DNA from: an uncultured Planctomycetaceae bacterium
GTDB taxonomy: Bacteria > Planctomycetota > Phycisphaerae > UBA1845 > UTPLA1
DNA length: 5,235 nucleotides
Direction of reading: 5' to 3'
NCBI GenBank assembly: GCA_938008425.1
Contig: CALLKH010000551.1
Location: 1 to 5,235 of the forward strand
Shown here piece after piece: positions 1-5,235 of this stretch (positions are counted from its first letter, which is position 1; the number at the start of each line of letters is the position of its first letter). Position numbers and translations under genes: made by a program. The notes under the pieces are model-generated. The model made no database searches and was not told the DNA's origin. It saw only the letters and a list, made by a program, of their open reading frames with translations.

Positions 1-430
1 GGCAGACCGCCTGATGATAGGGCCAGGTTGGATCGAGTGGATCGAGTCTCGCGGCGTTCTCGAAGCAGGCCAGGGCTTCCTCGATCAGCCCGTTTGCTTC
101 ATACAGCGCGCCGAGTTCACCGTGCAGCGAAGCAGACCGGGGATTTTCCCGAACGACGTCCTGAAGCTGCGTTGCATACGACACAACTCTCGCCTCAACT
201 CGATCGGGATTGCGAATGGCGACGGGCTCCGGCGATTCGAGAAATCGATCGCGAAGCCCGTAGACGGTGAGTCCCGATCCGACGACGACGGCGGCGATGA
301 CGAACCATCGCGCGTGCGATCGGCCGCCATTTGGCAGGCTTCGGCGGTTTCGGTTTCGCGATTTCTGCGCGGAAACGCCTGCCGCGGCATGCGCGGAATC
401 GTCCTTGGTTGGACTGTGCCGACGGGACAT
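1..430 (-). CDS. Membrane-anchored TPR protein, 3'-truncated by window edge
   Basis: The first 143 codons are present; the gene runs off the left edge with no stop. The start is well fixed: an in-frame TGA lies one codon upstream of the ATG (428-430), and a GAGG ribosome site sits 8 bases before it. Residues 1-41 are basic and polar (many Arg/Lys), and residues 42-59 form one hydrophobic segment (WFVIAAVVVGSGLTVYGL). There is no lipobox cysteine, so this looks like a signal anchor with the N-terminus in the cytoplasm and the rest outside; that topology is inferred from the positive-inside rule. A TPR unit covers about 101-134, with the typical ELG..Y, EEAL.CFENA and LDP positions; a preceding helix (87-97) and the start of the next repeat (from 135, WPY) are visible. 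TPRs mediate protein-protein contacts, but no partner or enzyme activity is visible. It lies downstream of the large 753-4250 gene on the same strand, 322 bases away, so it may have its own promoter. The repeat segment resembles residues 128-184 of the gene at 4374. Confidence 0.88.
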   Translation of the reverse strand, partial: MSRRHSPTKDDSAHAAAGVSAQKSRNRNRRSLPNGGRSHARWFVIAAVVVGSGLTVYGLRDRFLESPEPVAIRNPDRVEARVVSYATQLQDVVRENPRSASLHGELGALYEANGLIEEALACFENAARLDPLDPTWPYHQAVC

Positions 431-438
431 GGCTCACC

Positions 439-442
439 CCTC
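439..442 (-). promoter_or_regulatory. Ribosome binding site of the left TPR gene
   Basis: On the minus strand the sequence GAGGGGTGAGCC directly precedes the ATG at 430. GAGG is the Shine-Dalgarno core, at 8-base spacing. The TGA inside this stretch is in frame with the gene and excludes any longer N-terminus. Confidence 0.7.
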
Positions 443-607
443 GTCGAGGCCGAACCGGTCGGGGCCCGGGCCTTGACGTGTCCGTTGGTACTCGATCCGG
501 GCGACTGCTTTTGCAAGCCCCATCGTGCACACCGCCTATGTCGGAGCGGTGGCATCGATTTTCAGATCGCTTGAATCTTGCTACTTTCCCGAAATAGACG
601 CTGGTAG

Positions 608-628
608 AGAATCCAGAATCCGGATTCC
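608..628. repeat. AGAATCC tandem pair plus 12-bp palindrome (possible operator)
   Basis: AGAATCC occurs twice back to back (608-614, 615-621) and is followed by a near-inverted copy (622-628). The second copy and the inverted copy together form the perfect 12-bp palindrome GAATCCGGATTC at 616-627. It lies about 180-190 bases upstream of the left TPR gene and 125 bases past the stop of the large gene. The symmetry would suit a dimeric regulator, but no promoter can be placed beside it, so the role is speculative. Confidence 0.35.
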
Positions 629-752
629 TCCCGGTTCAACAATTTCCCTTTTGGTGCCCTCGAAGTCGTTCCGAACATGATTCGATCGAAGGCCCTGACC
701 AGAATAGTCGTCTACAGCGTACCAAATCGGCTGAATCAATTCAATCACGCGG

Positions 753-3700
753 CTACTCCGACGGCGGGTACTGTCGTCTCAATCGTGTACGAAACAGATT
801 CTGATCCCGAAATCGGGTCTGGGCTCGAGGCGCATCGCTCTCGGCCATCGCTGATATCGGATTCACGGCGGTCGCCGGGTACGGGTATTCCGTCATTCCG
901 TGATAGGGCAGCGGCGCCACCGTTTTTCCGGCGGCGGAGTTCAGGTCGCCGTCCTTGAGCCATCCGTCCGTGTGGATCACATAATCTCGGACCCAGCCGT
1001 CGGGCAGGGGCGGGGCGAGGCCGGCGTCAAAGTGGAGGGTGACCTCGTCGCCCGGTCCGGCGATCACGTAGGCGCCGTCGGGAGTCTGGAGCAGCGCCGT
1101 CACTTCGCCGAATCGGGTGTAGTCTCCGATCAGGTCGCGCCAGCAGCGATTCGGATCGAGACTGTTGTAATCGGGGATCGTGGGGCCGTTCGGCACGCGT
1201 GGAAACTCGTGAGAAAATCCCCGATCGTGAAGATTCGAGGACGACACTGTCAACTCCGTGACACGGGTCTCAACCGGATCATCTCCGATGACGACAAAGG
1301 CCTGATCCCAGTAAATGGCGAAATTTGTCGAGATTCGGATGCGATGGTCGTCGCCGGTGAACGCACCGGTCAGATCCAGGATCATCGTCTTGTTCTTGCC
1401 CGACGGGAAACCCGCCTTGATGTCGAGCGGCGTCCATTCGGAATCGCCGGTCATTACATGAATCACAGGCGGCCGCGCGTCGATGGTTGGATTCTGCGAC
1501 GCGGCCACATTGATGCTCGCGTCAGTCGGGAAGAGCCAGCCTGAAAGAAAGAGCCGGATTCGCGCGTCATTCGGGAAAGCCCCGAGATCCAGCGTGAGGT
1601 CATGGTCCTCCATCAGGCCCTGGTATCGACTTGGCTTGAAACCGGTGACGTATCTTCCGTCGCGATCACGAAGCAGGTCCCTGCAATCACGTTCTTCGTG
1701 GTCCCAGGCTCCAGCGATGGGGCTCGCGGCCGCGAATGCGTGAATCTCGAATGGAGGATAGGGCGGGGGAACACACCGCTCATCGACGTAAGTCTCCGTC
1801 CCCGCCGGGTGATCGACCACAAGCAGACGGCAGTAGTCCAGGTAGGCCGTTTCCCAGAGTTCCTCGGTAAACTGGAGAACGTACCGCCCGTTCAGCGGAG
1901 CAAGCTGCCGGCCTTCGATCTTGAAATAGTCATTCGCCGTTTCGTGATGGCCGATGACGTCGGTCCCCATGGACATCCCCAACGCGCTGCGCCACAGCAC
2001 ATCGGTTACGAATTCGAATCGTTCACCATTCCAGGCGTACAGGTAGGGGCACGACCCCTTGAGGCTCTGTTCCTCGATGATCAGCTGATCCGCCGAAAGC
2101 CGGAGGCGATCGGAGGCCCGATGGGCGAGATCCTGATAGTTGCCGTTGGGCCACACGACGCGCATGACGTCGGCGTGGGTGTGGGGGCCGAGGCCGAAAT
2201 GAATGATCGGTCCGTTCACGTGGCGCTTCTGATACATCGCGCCGGCGCGAATTTCGATCGTGCTGTGCAGGCCGAACGCGTTGAACCGACTGTCGCCGCT
2301 GATCAGCGCCTGAAGCCTGACGGCCAGCCAGTGCCCGGCGCCTTTTGTGTGATTCAGGAAGACCTCGCCGTGCGAGGTGAGCAGATCCGGGAGGCCGTCG
2401 CCGTTCAGATCGATCGGGAGAATCTCGCTGCCGTCGCGCGTTCGAACATCGGGCAGGTTTGTCGTGCCGTCTTTTTTCCACGCGATGACGTCGAGCGTTC
2501 CGTTGCAGTCCAGATCCGCCGCCGCGCCGCCGATCCATGTGCCGGCCTGGAACGCCGTGAGCGGTCCGGGTTCGATGATGAATTCCGGGCCGACTTCGAA
2601 CCGCCGGCCGGCGCCCACATCGATGATTTCCAGGCGGCCGTCGTGATTGGTGTCGGCAATAAAGGGCTCCGCCGCGAATCCGGCCGGGAGCGACTTCATT
2701 TCGTCGGTCACGTCGCGAAAGGCGCCGAGGCGCTCGTTTGAGATGATCCGGCAGGCGAAGGGTCCGCGGCCCGTGGTGATGAAAAGGTCCACGTCGCCGT
2801 CGTCGTCGAGGTCGAAGGACTGAATGGACCGGATGTTCTCCACGTGCGATGGGAATCCCGGTCGGCCGTCGATCGGCGACAGACTGCCCTCGCCGTCGTT
2901 TCTCATGAGGGCGAGCGCGTCAGGCGACCATCGGATGAGGTCAAGATCGCCGTCGTTGTCGAAGTCGTAGGGGCAGGCGCCCGGCCAGCCCCTGTCATCG
3001 GTCAGTCCGCTTGCGCTTGTCACATCGGCGAAGGCTCCTTCCTTTGAACCGCGGAGGACACGGTCTCCGGCCGGGCCCGACAGGACGAGGTCCATGACCA
3101 GATCGTTATTGAGATCGACGAACACTGCGGAGTCCCATCGATCGTCTCCTCCAAGGCCGAGTTTCGCGGTCTCATTGTGGTACTTCCCGTCGCGGTGGAT
3201 GAAGAGATTCACGCCGCGTTCACGACTGAGATAGCAAAGTGCCGGATTGCCGTTGCCGCTGAGGCCGATGGCGAGAGATTCGGCGCCCTCGGACAGGGCG
3301 GCCAACCCGAGCGATGCTGTTGCGCTTTCGAACTGGATCTGGGCTTGAACCGCCTTGGCGGTGTCGCCATCGAGGTCGTAGATTGGGTGTGGAACAACGG
3401 GCGGTATTTTCTGAATGCCGGGGCCGAGCTCGATGATGTCAGAGCGATATCGATCGGTCGGTCGCAGGAGGTTTCGACAGAGCGTCACTGCGCGAACGGC
3501 CGCGTTCTTGTCGCCGGCCCGGACCGCTTCGGACATGGCGGTGAGTTGCCTTTGCACCGCCTCATCCGGTTCGGCGATGAGCGTGGCGCACCGATTCATG
3601 AATGCGTTCGATTCATCCAGGCGGCCGGCGGCGGCGAAAGCGCGGGCGGCCGACAGGAGGGCGGCCAGATTCCTTGGGGCGATCGAGAGCATTTGCTCAT

Positions 3701-4250
3701 GCGCGGCGAGAACGGCCCCGGGGGTCACGAGATCGTCCTGAATTTCGGCGGCACAGATCATCGCCCAAATGGCGGGAAGATGTCCGGGCGCGTCCGTCTC
3801 GATTCGCCGAAGAACATCGACGGCCTCGGAGAATCGACCCTGGGCCCAGATCGCCGCCGCGTGGATCAGGCGAACGTTCGGGTTTGCCGGCGCATCGTCA
3901 AGAGCCTCTCGGGCGAGTCGCGTCGCGGCGTCGTAGTCCTGAAGTGCCAGCATGGCGACAGCAAGATTCGCGGTGACCGCGGGATCGCGTGAACCCTCCT
4001 CAAGCAGTGCTCGATATTGCTTCGCGGCCTGGCCGTGGCGGTCCATTTCGATCTCCGCATTGGCCTGATAGAACGGGCCCAGCAGGGCGACGGGGAACTT
4101 CGGGCGCGCGCTCGTTGCGACGGGCGAGGGATGAGAGGTCGGGGGCGACGCATTATCGACCGCCGGGCGATCACACCCCGGGAAGAGGGTCGCCCATGCG
4201 AGGGCGATCAGGAAGGTCATTTGCGGCTTGATTTGAAGCGGATTGAGCAT
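753..4250 (-). CDS. Large predicted lipoprotein: TPR + FG-GAP/VCBS propeller + ASPIC/UnbV (CRTAC1-like) + C-terminal beta-rich region
   Basis: Complete, 1165 residues, ATG to TAG. An in-frame TAA 8 codons upstream limits the start; ATG 4250 gives an n-region with Lys8, then a hydrophobic core ending LFPGC. Cys26 would be the lipidated residue; the lipobox is slightly atypical (Phe -3, Pro -2). No Shine-Dalgarno is visible here or before Met11, the alternative start. About five TPR-like helix pairs lie at 57-229. FG-GAP/VCBS repeats with DxDxDGxxD-type calcium loops follow, at 379-387, 429-437, 480-488, 533-541, 579-587 and 614-622; a degenerate unit near 330 suggests a seven-bladed propeller. 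FxDVT strands (406-411, 511-515) are typical of CRTAC1-family proteins. An ASPIC/UnbV domain spans about 640-728 (HWLAVRL, HFGLG, VVWPNG, late E727). Residues 730-1120 form a beta-rich region (SCPYLYAWNG, IYWDQ, DGWLKDGDLN, PLPYHGM) of a kind I recall behind ASPIC/UnbV domains in acidobacterial and planctomycete proteins; I know no assigned function. The protein is presumably a periplasmic or surface scaffold or binding protein. No enzyme motif is seen. Confidence 0.95.
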   Translation of the reverse strand: MLNPLQIKPQMTFLIALAWATLFPGCDRPAVDNASPPTSHPSPVATSARPKFPVALLGPFYQANAEIEMDRHGQAAKQYRALLEEGSRDPAVTANLAVAMLALQDYDAATRLAREALDDAPANPNVRLIHAAAIWAQGRFSEAVDVLRRIETDAPGHLPAIWAMICAAEIQDDLVTPGAVLAAHEQMLSIAPRNLAALLSAARAFAAAGRLDESNAFMNRCATLIAEPDEAVQRQLTAMSEAVRAGDKNAAVRAVTLCRNLLRPTDRYRSDIIELGPGIQKIPPVVPHPIYDLDGDTAKAVQAQIQFESATASLGLAALSEGAESLAIGLSGNGNPALCYLSRERGVNLFIHRDGKYHNETAKLGLGGDDRWDSAVFVDLNNDLVMDLVLSGPAGDRVLRGSKEGAFADVTSASGLTDDRGWPGACPYDFDNDGDLDLIRWSPDALALMRNDGEGSLSPIDGRPGFPSHVENIRSIQSFDLDDDGDVDLFITTGRGPFACRIISNERLGAFRDVTDEMKSLPAGFAAEPFIADTNHDGRLEIIDVGAGRRFEVGPEFIIEPGPLTAFQAGTWIGGAAADLDCNGTLDVIAWKKDGTTNLPDVRTRDGSEILPIDLNGDGLPDLLTSHGEVFLNHTKGAGHWLAVRLQALISGDSRFNAFGLHSTIEIRAGAMYQKRHVNGPIIHFGLGPHTHADVMRVVWPNGNYQDLAHRASDRLRLSADQLIIEEQSLKGSCPYLYAWNGERFEFVTDVLWRSALGMSMGTDVIGHHETANDYFKIEGRQLAPLNGRYVLQFTEELWETAYLDYCRLLVVDHPAGTETYVDERCVPPPYPPFEIHAFAAASPIAGAWDHEERDCRDLLRDRDGRYVTGFKPSRYQGLMEDHDLTLDLGAFPNDARIRLFLSGWLFPTDASINVAASQNPTIDARPPVIHVMTGDSEWTPLDIKAGFPSGKNKTMILDLTGAFTGDDHRIRISTNFAIYWDQAFVVIGDDPVETRVTELTVSSSNLHDRGFSHEFPRVPNGPTIPDYNSLDPNRCWRDLIGDYTRFGEVTALLQTPDGAYVIAGPGDEVTLHFDAGLAPPLPDGWVRDYVIHTDGWLKDGDLNSAAGKTVAPLPYHGMTEYPYPATAVNPISAMAESDAPRAQTRFRDQNLFRTRLRRQYPPSE
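891..2063 (-). other. C-terminal beta-rich region of the large lipoprotein, function unassigned
   Basis: Residues 730-1120 follow the ASPIC/UnbV domain directly. The region opens with SCPYLYAWNGERFEFVTD, has a LNGRYVLQFTEELWE strand pair (786-800), a galactose-binding-like stretch around 940-990 ending in IYWDQAFVVIGD, and closes with DYVIHTDGWLKDGDLN and PLPYHGMTEYPYP near 1089-1125. Aromatic and charged residues are dense, as in extracellular beta-sandwich modules. The last 40 residues look like a disordered basic tail. I recognise the motif order from other ASPIC/UnbV proteins but cannot name a described domain. Confidence 0.6.
2067..2333 (-). other. ASPIC/UnbV domain of the large lipoprotein
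   Basis: Residues 640-728 carry the family landmarks in order: the opening strand HWLAVRL, a central NAFGLHSTIEIRAG segment (where relatives have a GIGARV-like sequence), HFGLG, then VVWPNG and a closing E-E. This domain typically follows FG-GAP repeats in CRTAC1-family proteins. Its molecular function in bacteria is not established to my knowledge. Confidence 0.85.
2367..3335 (-). other. FG-GAP/VCBS beta-propeller region of the large lipoprotein
   Basis: This encodes residues 306-628. Loop starts fall at residues 330 (degenerate), 379, 429, 480, 533, 579 and 614, mostly 46-53 apart. Loops 2 and 3 are textbook (D429-x-D431-x-D433-G-x-x-D437; D480-x-D482-x-D484-G-x-x-D488). The 379 loop has lost its glycine (Leu instead), the 533 and 579 loops replace one or two Asp with Asn or Glu, and the unit near 330 (SGNGNP) lacks the acidic ligands. 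FG-GAP repeats of this type build integrin-like propellers that bind calcium in the inter-strand loops. The blade count is my inference from spacing. Confidence 0.85.
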
Positions 4251-4350
4251 GATCAGGGGGTCGTCCGATTGTTATTCGGGTCAGTGACATTGCCTCAGTT
4301 CTTTGGCGGACCGGCCGATCATACGATAAGATCAGCGATTCGATAATGTC

Positions 4351-4360
4351 GCGAATTCGC
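4351..4360. repeat. 10-bp perfect palindrome GCGAATTCGC beside the start of the TPR gene
   Basis: The palindrome directly abuts the AGGAG ribosome site of the plus-strand gene and lies just after the GATAAT candidate -10. Its position would suit an operator or a small hairpin next to the ribosome site. A 10-bp palindrome can arise by chance, so function is unproven. Confidence 0.3.
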
Positions 4361-4365
4361 AGGAG
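4361..4365 (+). promoter_or_regulatory. Ribosome binding site (AGGAG) of the right TPR lipoprotein gene
   Basis: AGGAG stands 8 bases before the ATG at 4374, a near-ideal Shine-Dalgarno that fixes the start. It contrasts with the divergent gene at 4250, which has none that I can see. Confidence 0.85.
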
Positions 4366-4373
4366 TGCCCGCC

Positions 4374-5235
4374 ATGTCATCCAGGAAACGTCGTTCGCTG
4401 ACCGCTGAAGGCATCGTTACAGCAGCTTCGCTATTGGGTGTGGTGCCGGCCTGCGATCGATCCGCTCCGCCGCCGCCGGCGTCTACTGAGCAGGATTCGG
4501 GCGCCGCCGCCGCGCCGCCAGTTGATGACGGCAAATCGGCCACCGATACGACGCCGTCGGCTTCGAACAGGGCAGCGGAGAATCGCGCGTCGGACCCATC
4601 CCGGGCCGATTCCGGGGGAGAAAGGCCGGGCGGCTCGAATTCAGCGTCGGTCAAGAGTTCGGACTCGTCGGCCTCGTCACCGGCCTCGGAAGATGCGTTT
4701 GTTCCACCGGAAGCGGATATCTCGGGACTCTCGGACTTCGAACAGGAGACGATATCCAACCTCCGTCAGTTGGTGATTAGCGCGCCGGCGAGTGCGGATC
4801 GGGTGACGGAGCTGGGCATGTGGTATTGCGTTCGTGATCACCCGGAGGCGGCCGCCAAGTGCTTTGAACGCGCCTGCGCGCTGCTGCCGAAGGTGATGCG
4901 GTATCGCTATCTGCTGGCGATTGCGTATGAGGAAGCCGAGCTCTGGGACGAAGCCATCGAGGCGTACCGGCAGAGCATCGCGCTGGAGGGAAACTACCCG
5001 GCTGCCTATTCCAACCTCGGGCGATTGCTGCTTGAACACAACGACATCGAAGCGAAGCCGATGTTTGAAAAGGCCCTCGAGCTGGATCCGACCGATTCGA
5101 TCAGCGAGTGGGGACTTGGGCGGATTGCCGACCGGGCGGGGGACAAAGTTCTCGCCCGAAGACACTACGAGAAGGCGATTGAGCTGCAGCCTCATTACAA
5201 CGCTGCCCACTACGCGCTATCCATGCTGCTTCGCT
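4374..5235 (+). CDS. TPR-repeat predicted lipoprotein, 3'-truncated by window edge
   Basis: 287 codons are present and the frame is still open at the right edge. The N-terminus has a basic stretch (RKRR, 4-7), a moderately hydrophobic core, and the lipobox V24-P-A-C27, so Cys27 is the predicted lipid-attachment site. Arg6-Arg7 followed by Ser-Leu is compatible with, but does not prove, Tat export. Residues 28-118 form a low-complexity linker rich in Ser, Ala, Pro, Asp and Gly, presumably a flexible tether. TPR units follow at about 141-172, 175-207, 209-241 and 243-276, and a fifth begins at 277; each shows the usual small and aromatic pattern with repeat ends such as ALLP, ALELDP and AIELQP. 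The order of the repeats (YRYLLA, then AAYSNLGRLL, then WGLGR, then AAHYALSMLLR) resembles long TPR proteins found near CRTAC1-type genes in planctomycetes, from memory. The missing 3' part could hold more TPRs or another module. It is divergent from the large lipoprotein gene, so the two may be co-regulated. Confidence 0.93.
   Translation, partial: MSSRKRRSLTAEGIVTAASLLGVVPACDRSAPPPPASTEQDSGAAAAPPVDDGKSATDTTPSASNRAAENRASDPSRADSGGERPGGSNSASVKSSDSSASSPASEDAFVPPEADISGLSDFEQETISNLRQLVISAPASADRVTELGMWYCVRDHPEAAAKCFERACALLPKVMRYRYLLAIAYEEAELWDEAIEAYRQSIALEGNYPAAYSNLGRLLLEHNDIEAKPMFEKALELDPTDSISEWGLGRIADRAGDKVLARRHYEKAIELQPHYNAAHYALSMLLR

Larger units (their letters stand above)
431..752. other. 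Intergenic region between two minus-strand genes
   Basis: These 322 bases separate the stop of the large gene (TAG, 753-755) from the start of the left TPR gene. I find no hairpin followed by a T-run that would make an intrinsic terminator for the upstream gene, and no clear -35/-10 pair for the downstream one. What it does hold is a set of short perfect palindromes (463-472, 616-627, 681-690), a tandem AGAATCC pair, and a 29-codon open frame on the minus strand (434-523) that stops 3 bases before the downstream ATG. Open frames running in from the flanking genes show no recognisable protein features here. Confidence 0.6.
4251..4373. promoter_or_regulatory. Divergent intergenic region with promoters for the two lipoprotein genes
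   Basis: The large minus-strand gene and the plus-strand TPR gene start 123 bases apart, so both promoters must lie here or inside the opposite gene. Candidate -10 elements are GATAAT (4342-4347) for the plus gene and TATGAT (minus strand, 4318-4323) for the minus gene. The latter has only a weak TTATCG partner 17 bases upstream, and the former has no recognisable -35. CGATAA occurs twice (4324-4329 and 4341-4346), 17 bases apart start to start. The exact promoter calls are weak; the divergent arrangement itself is certain. Confidence 0.5.

Noticed and set aside
463..472. GGCCCGGGCC palindrome as a terminator hairpin
   Set aside because: There is no T-run on either strand after it, and there is no room for a loop in a perfect 10-bp palindrome; probably chance in GC-rich DNA.
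85..555. 156-codon minus-strand open frame in another frame over the left gene
   Set aside because: Its translation is Arg/Pro/Ser-rich, as expected from a shifted frame of GC-rich coding DNA, and the correct frame shows TPR consensus residues.
14..574. 186-codon plus-strand open frame over the left gene and the gap
   Set aside because: The minus strand here has an anchored start with a ribosome site, a transmembrane segment and a TPR; the plus frame has none of these.
681..690. TTCGATCGAA palindrome as an operator downstream of the large gene
   Set aside because: It contains the CGATCG word that is frequent over the entire window, so its symmetry here is not specific.
677..958. 93-codon plus-strand open frame across the 3' end of the large gene
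   Set aside because: No ribosome site or recognisable features, and most of it is antisense to the C-terminus of the large protein.
900..1544. 214-codon plus-strand open frame, antisense to the C-terminal region of the large gene
   Set aside because: It is also a mirror frame of the real codons, with no supported start signal and no recognisable motif.
1602..2741. 379-codon open frame on the plus strand, antisense to the large gene
   Set aside because: Its first codon positions lie opposite the GC-rich third positions of the real gene, which removes stops. The translation has no domain or signal features, while the minus strand encodes clear propeller, ASPIC/UnbV and C-terminal motifs.
3177..3992. 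271-codon plus-strand open frame, antisense to the TPR and propeller part of the large gene
   Set aside because: It has the same frame relation to the real gene as the other antisense frame and is explained by third-position GC bias; no recognisable protein features.
4319..4759. 146-codon minus-strand open frame opposite the right TPR gene
   Set aside because: It mirrors the low-complexity linker, which yields long stop-free but featureless antisense frames; the plus strand has AGGAG, a lipobox and TPRs.

Overview
The window looks like ordinary chromosomal DNA from a high-GC (about 60% by eye) Gram-negative-type bacterium. Planctomycetota, or alternatively Acidobacteriota, fits best: lipoproteins that combine tetratricopeptide (TPR) repeats, FG-GAP/VCBS propeller repeats and an ASPIC/UnbV domain are common there. 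This assignment rests on gene content only and is an inference. I see no RNA genes, mobile elements, integrases, CRISPR arrays or phage genes.

Layout: (1) 1-430, minus strand: start of a TPR protein with one N-terminal membrane anchor, cut off by the left edge. (2) 431-752: a 322-base gap with small palindromes and a short upstream open frame but no convincing terminator or promoter. (3) 753-4250, minus strand: one complete 1165-residue gene that dominates the window. It encodes a predicted lipoprotein with TPRs, then a likely seven-bladed calcium-binding FG-GAP propeller, an ASPIC/UnbV (CRTAC1-type) domain, and a roughly 390-residue beta-rich C-terminal region. (4) 4251-4373: a 123-base divergent intergenic region. 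(5) 4374-5235, plus strand: start of a second predicted lipoprotein with a Ser/Ala/Pro-rich linker and at least four TPRs, cut off by the right edge.

All three genes encode exported or membrane-anchored proteins carrying TPRs. The two edge genes share a TPR segment (about 33% identity over 57 ungapped residues, aligned by hand), and the two divergent genes share a P-[GA]-C-D-R motif at the predicted lipid-attachment cysteine. The locus therefore reads as a cluster of related envelope scaffold proteins around a large CRTAC1-like protein. Their biochemical role cannot be read from the sequence.
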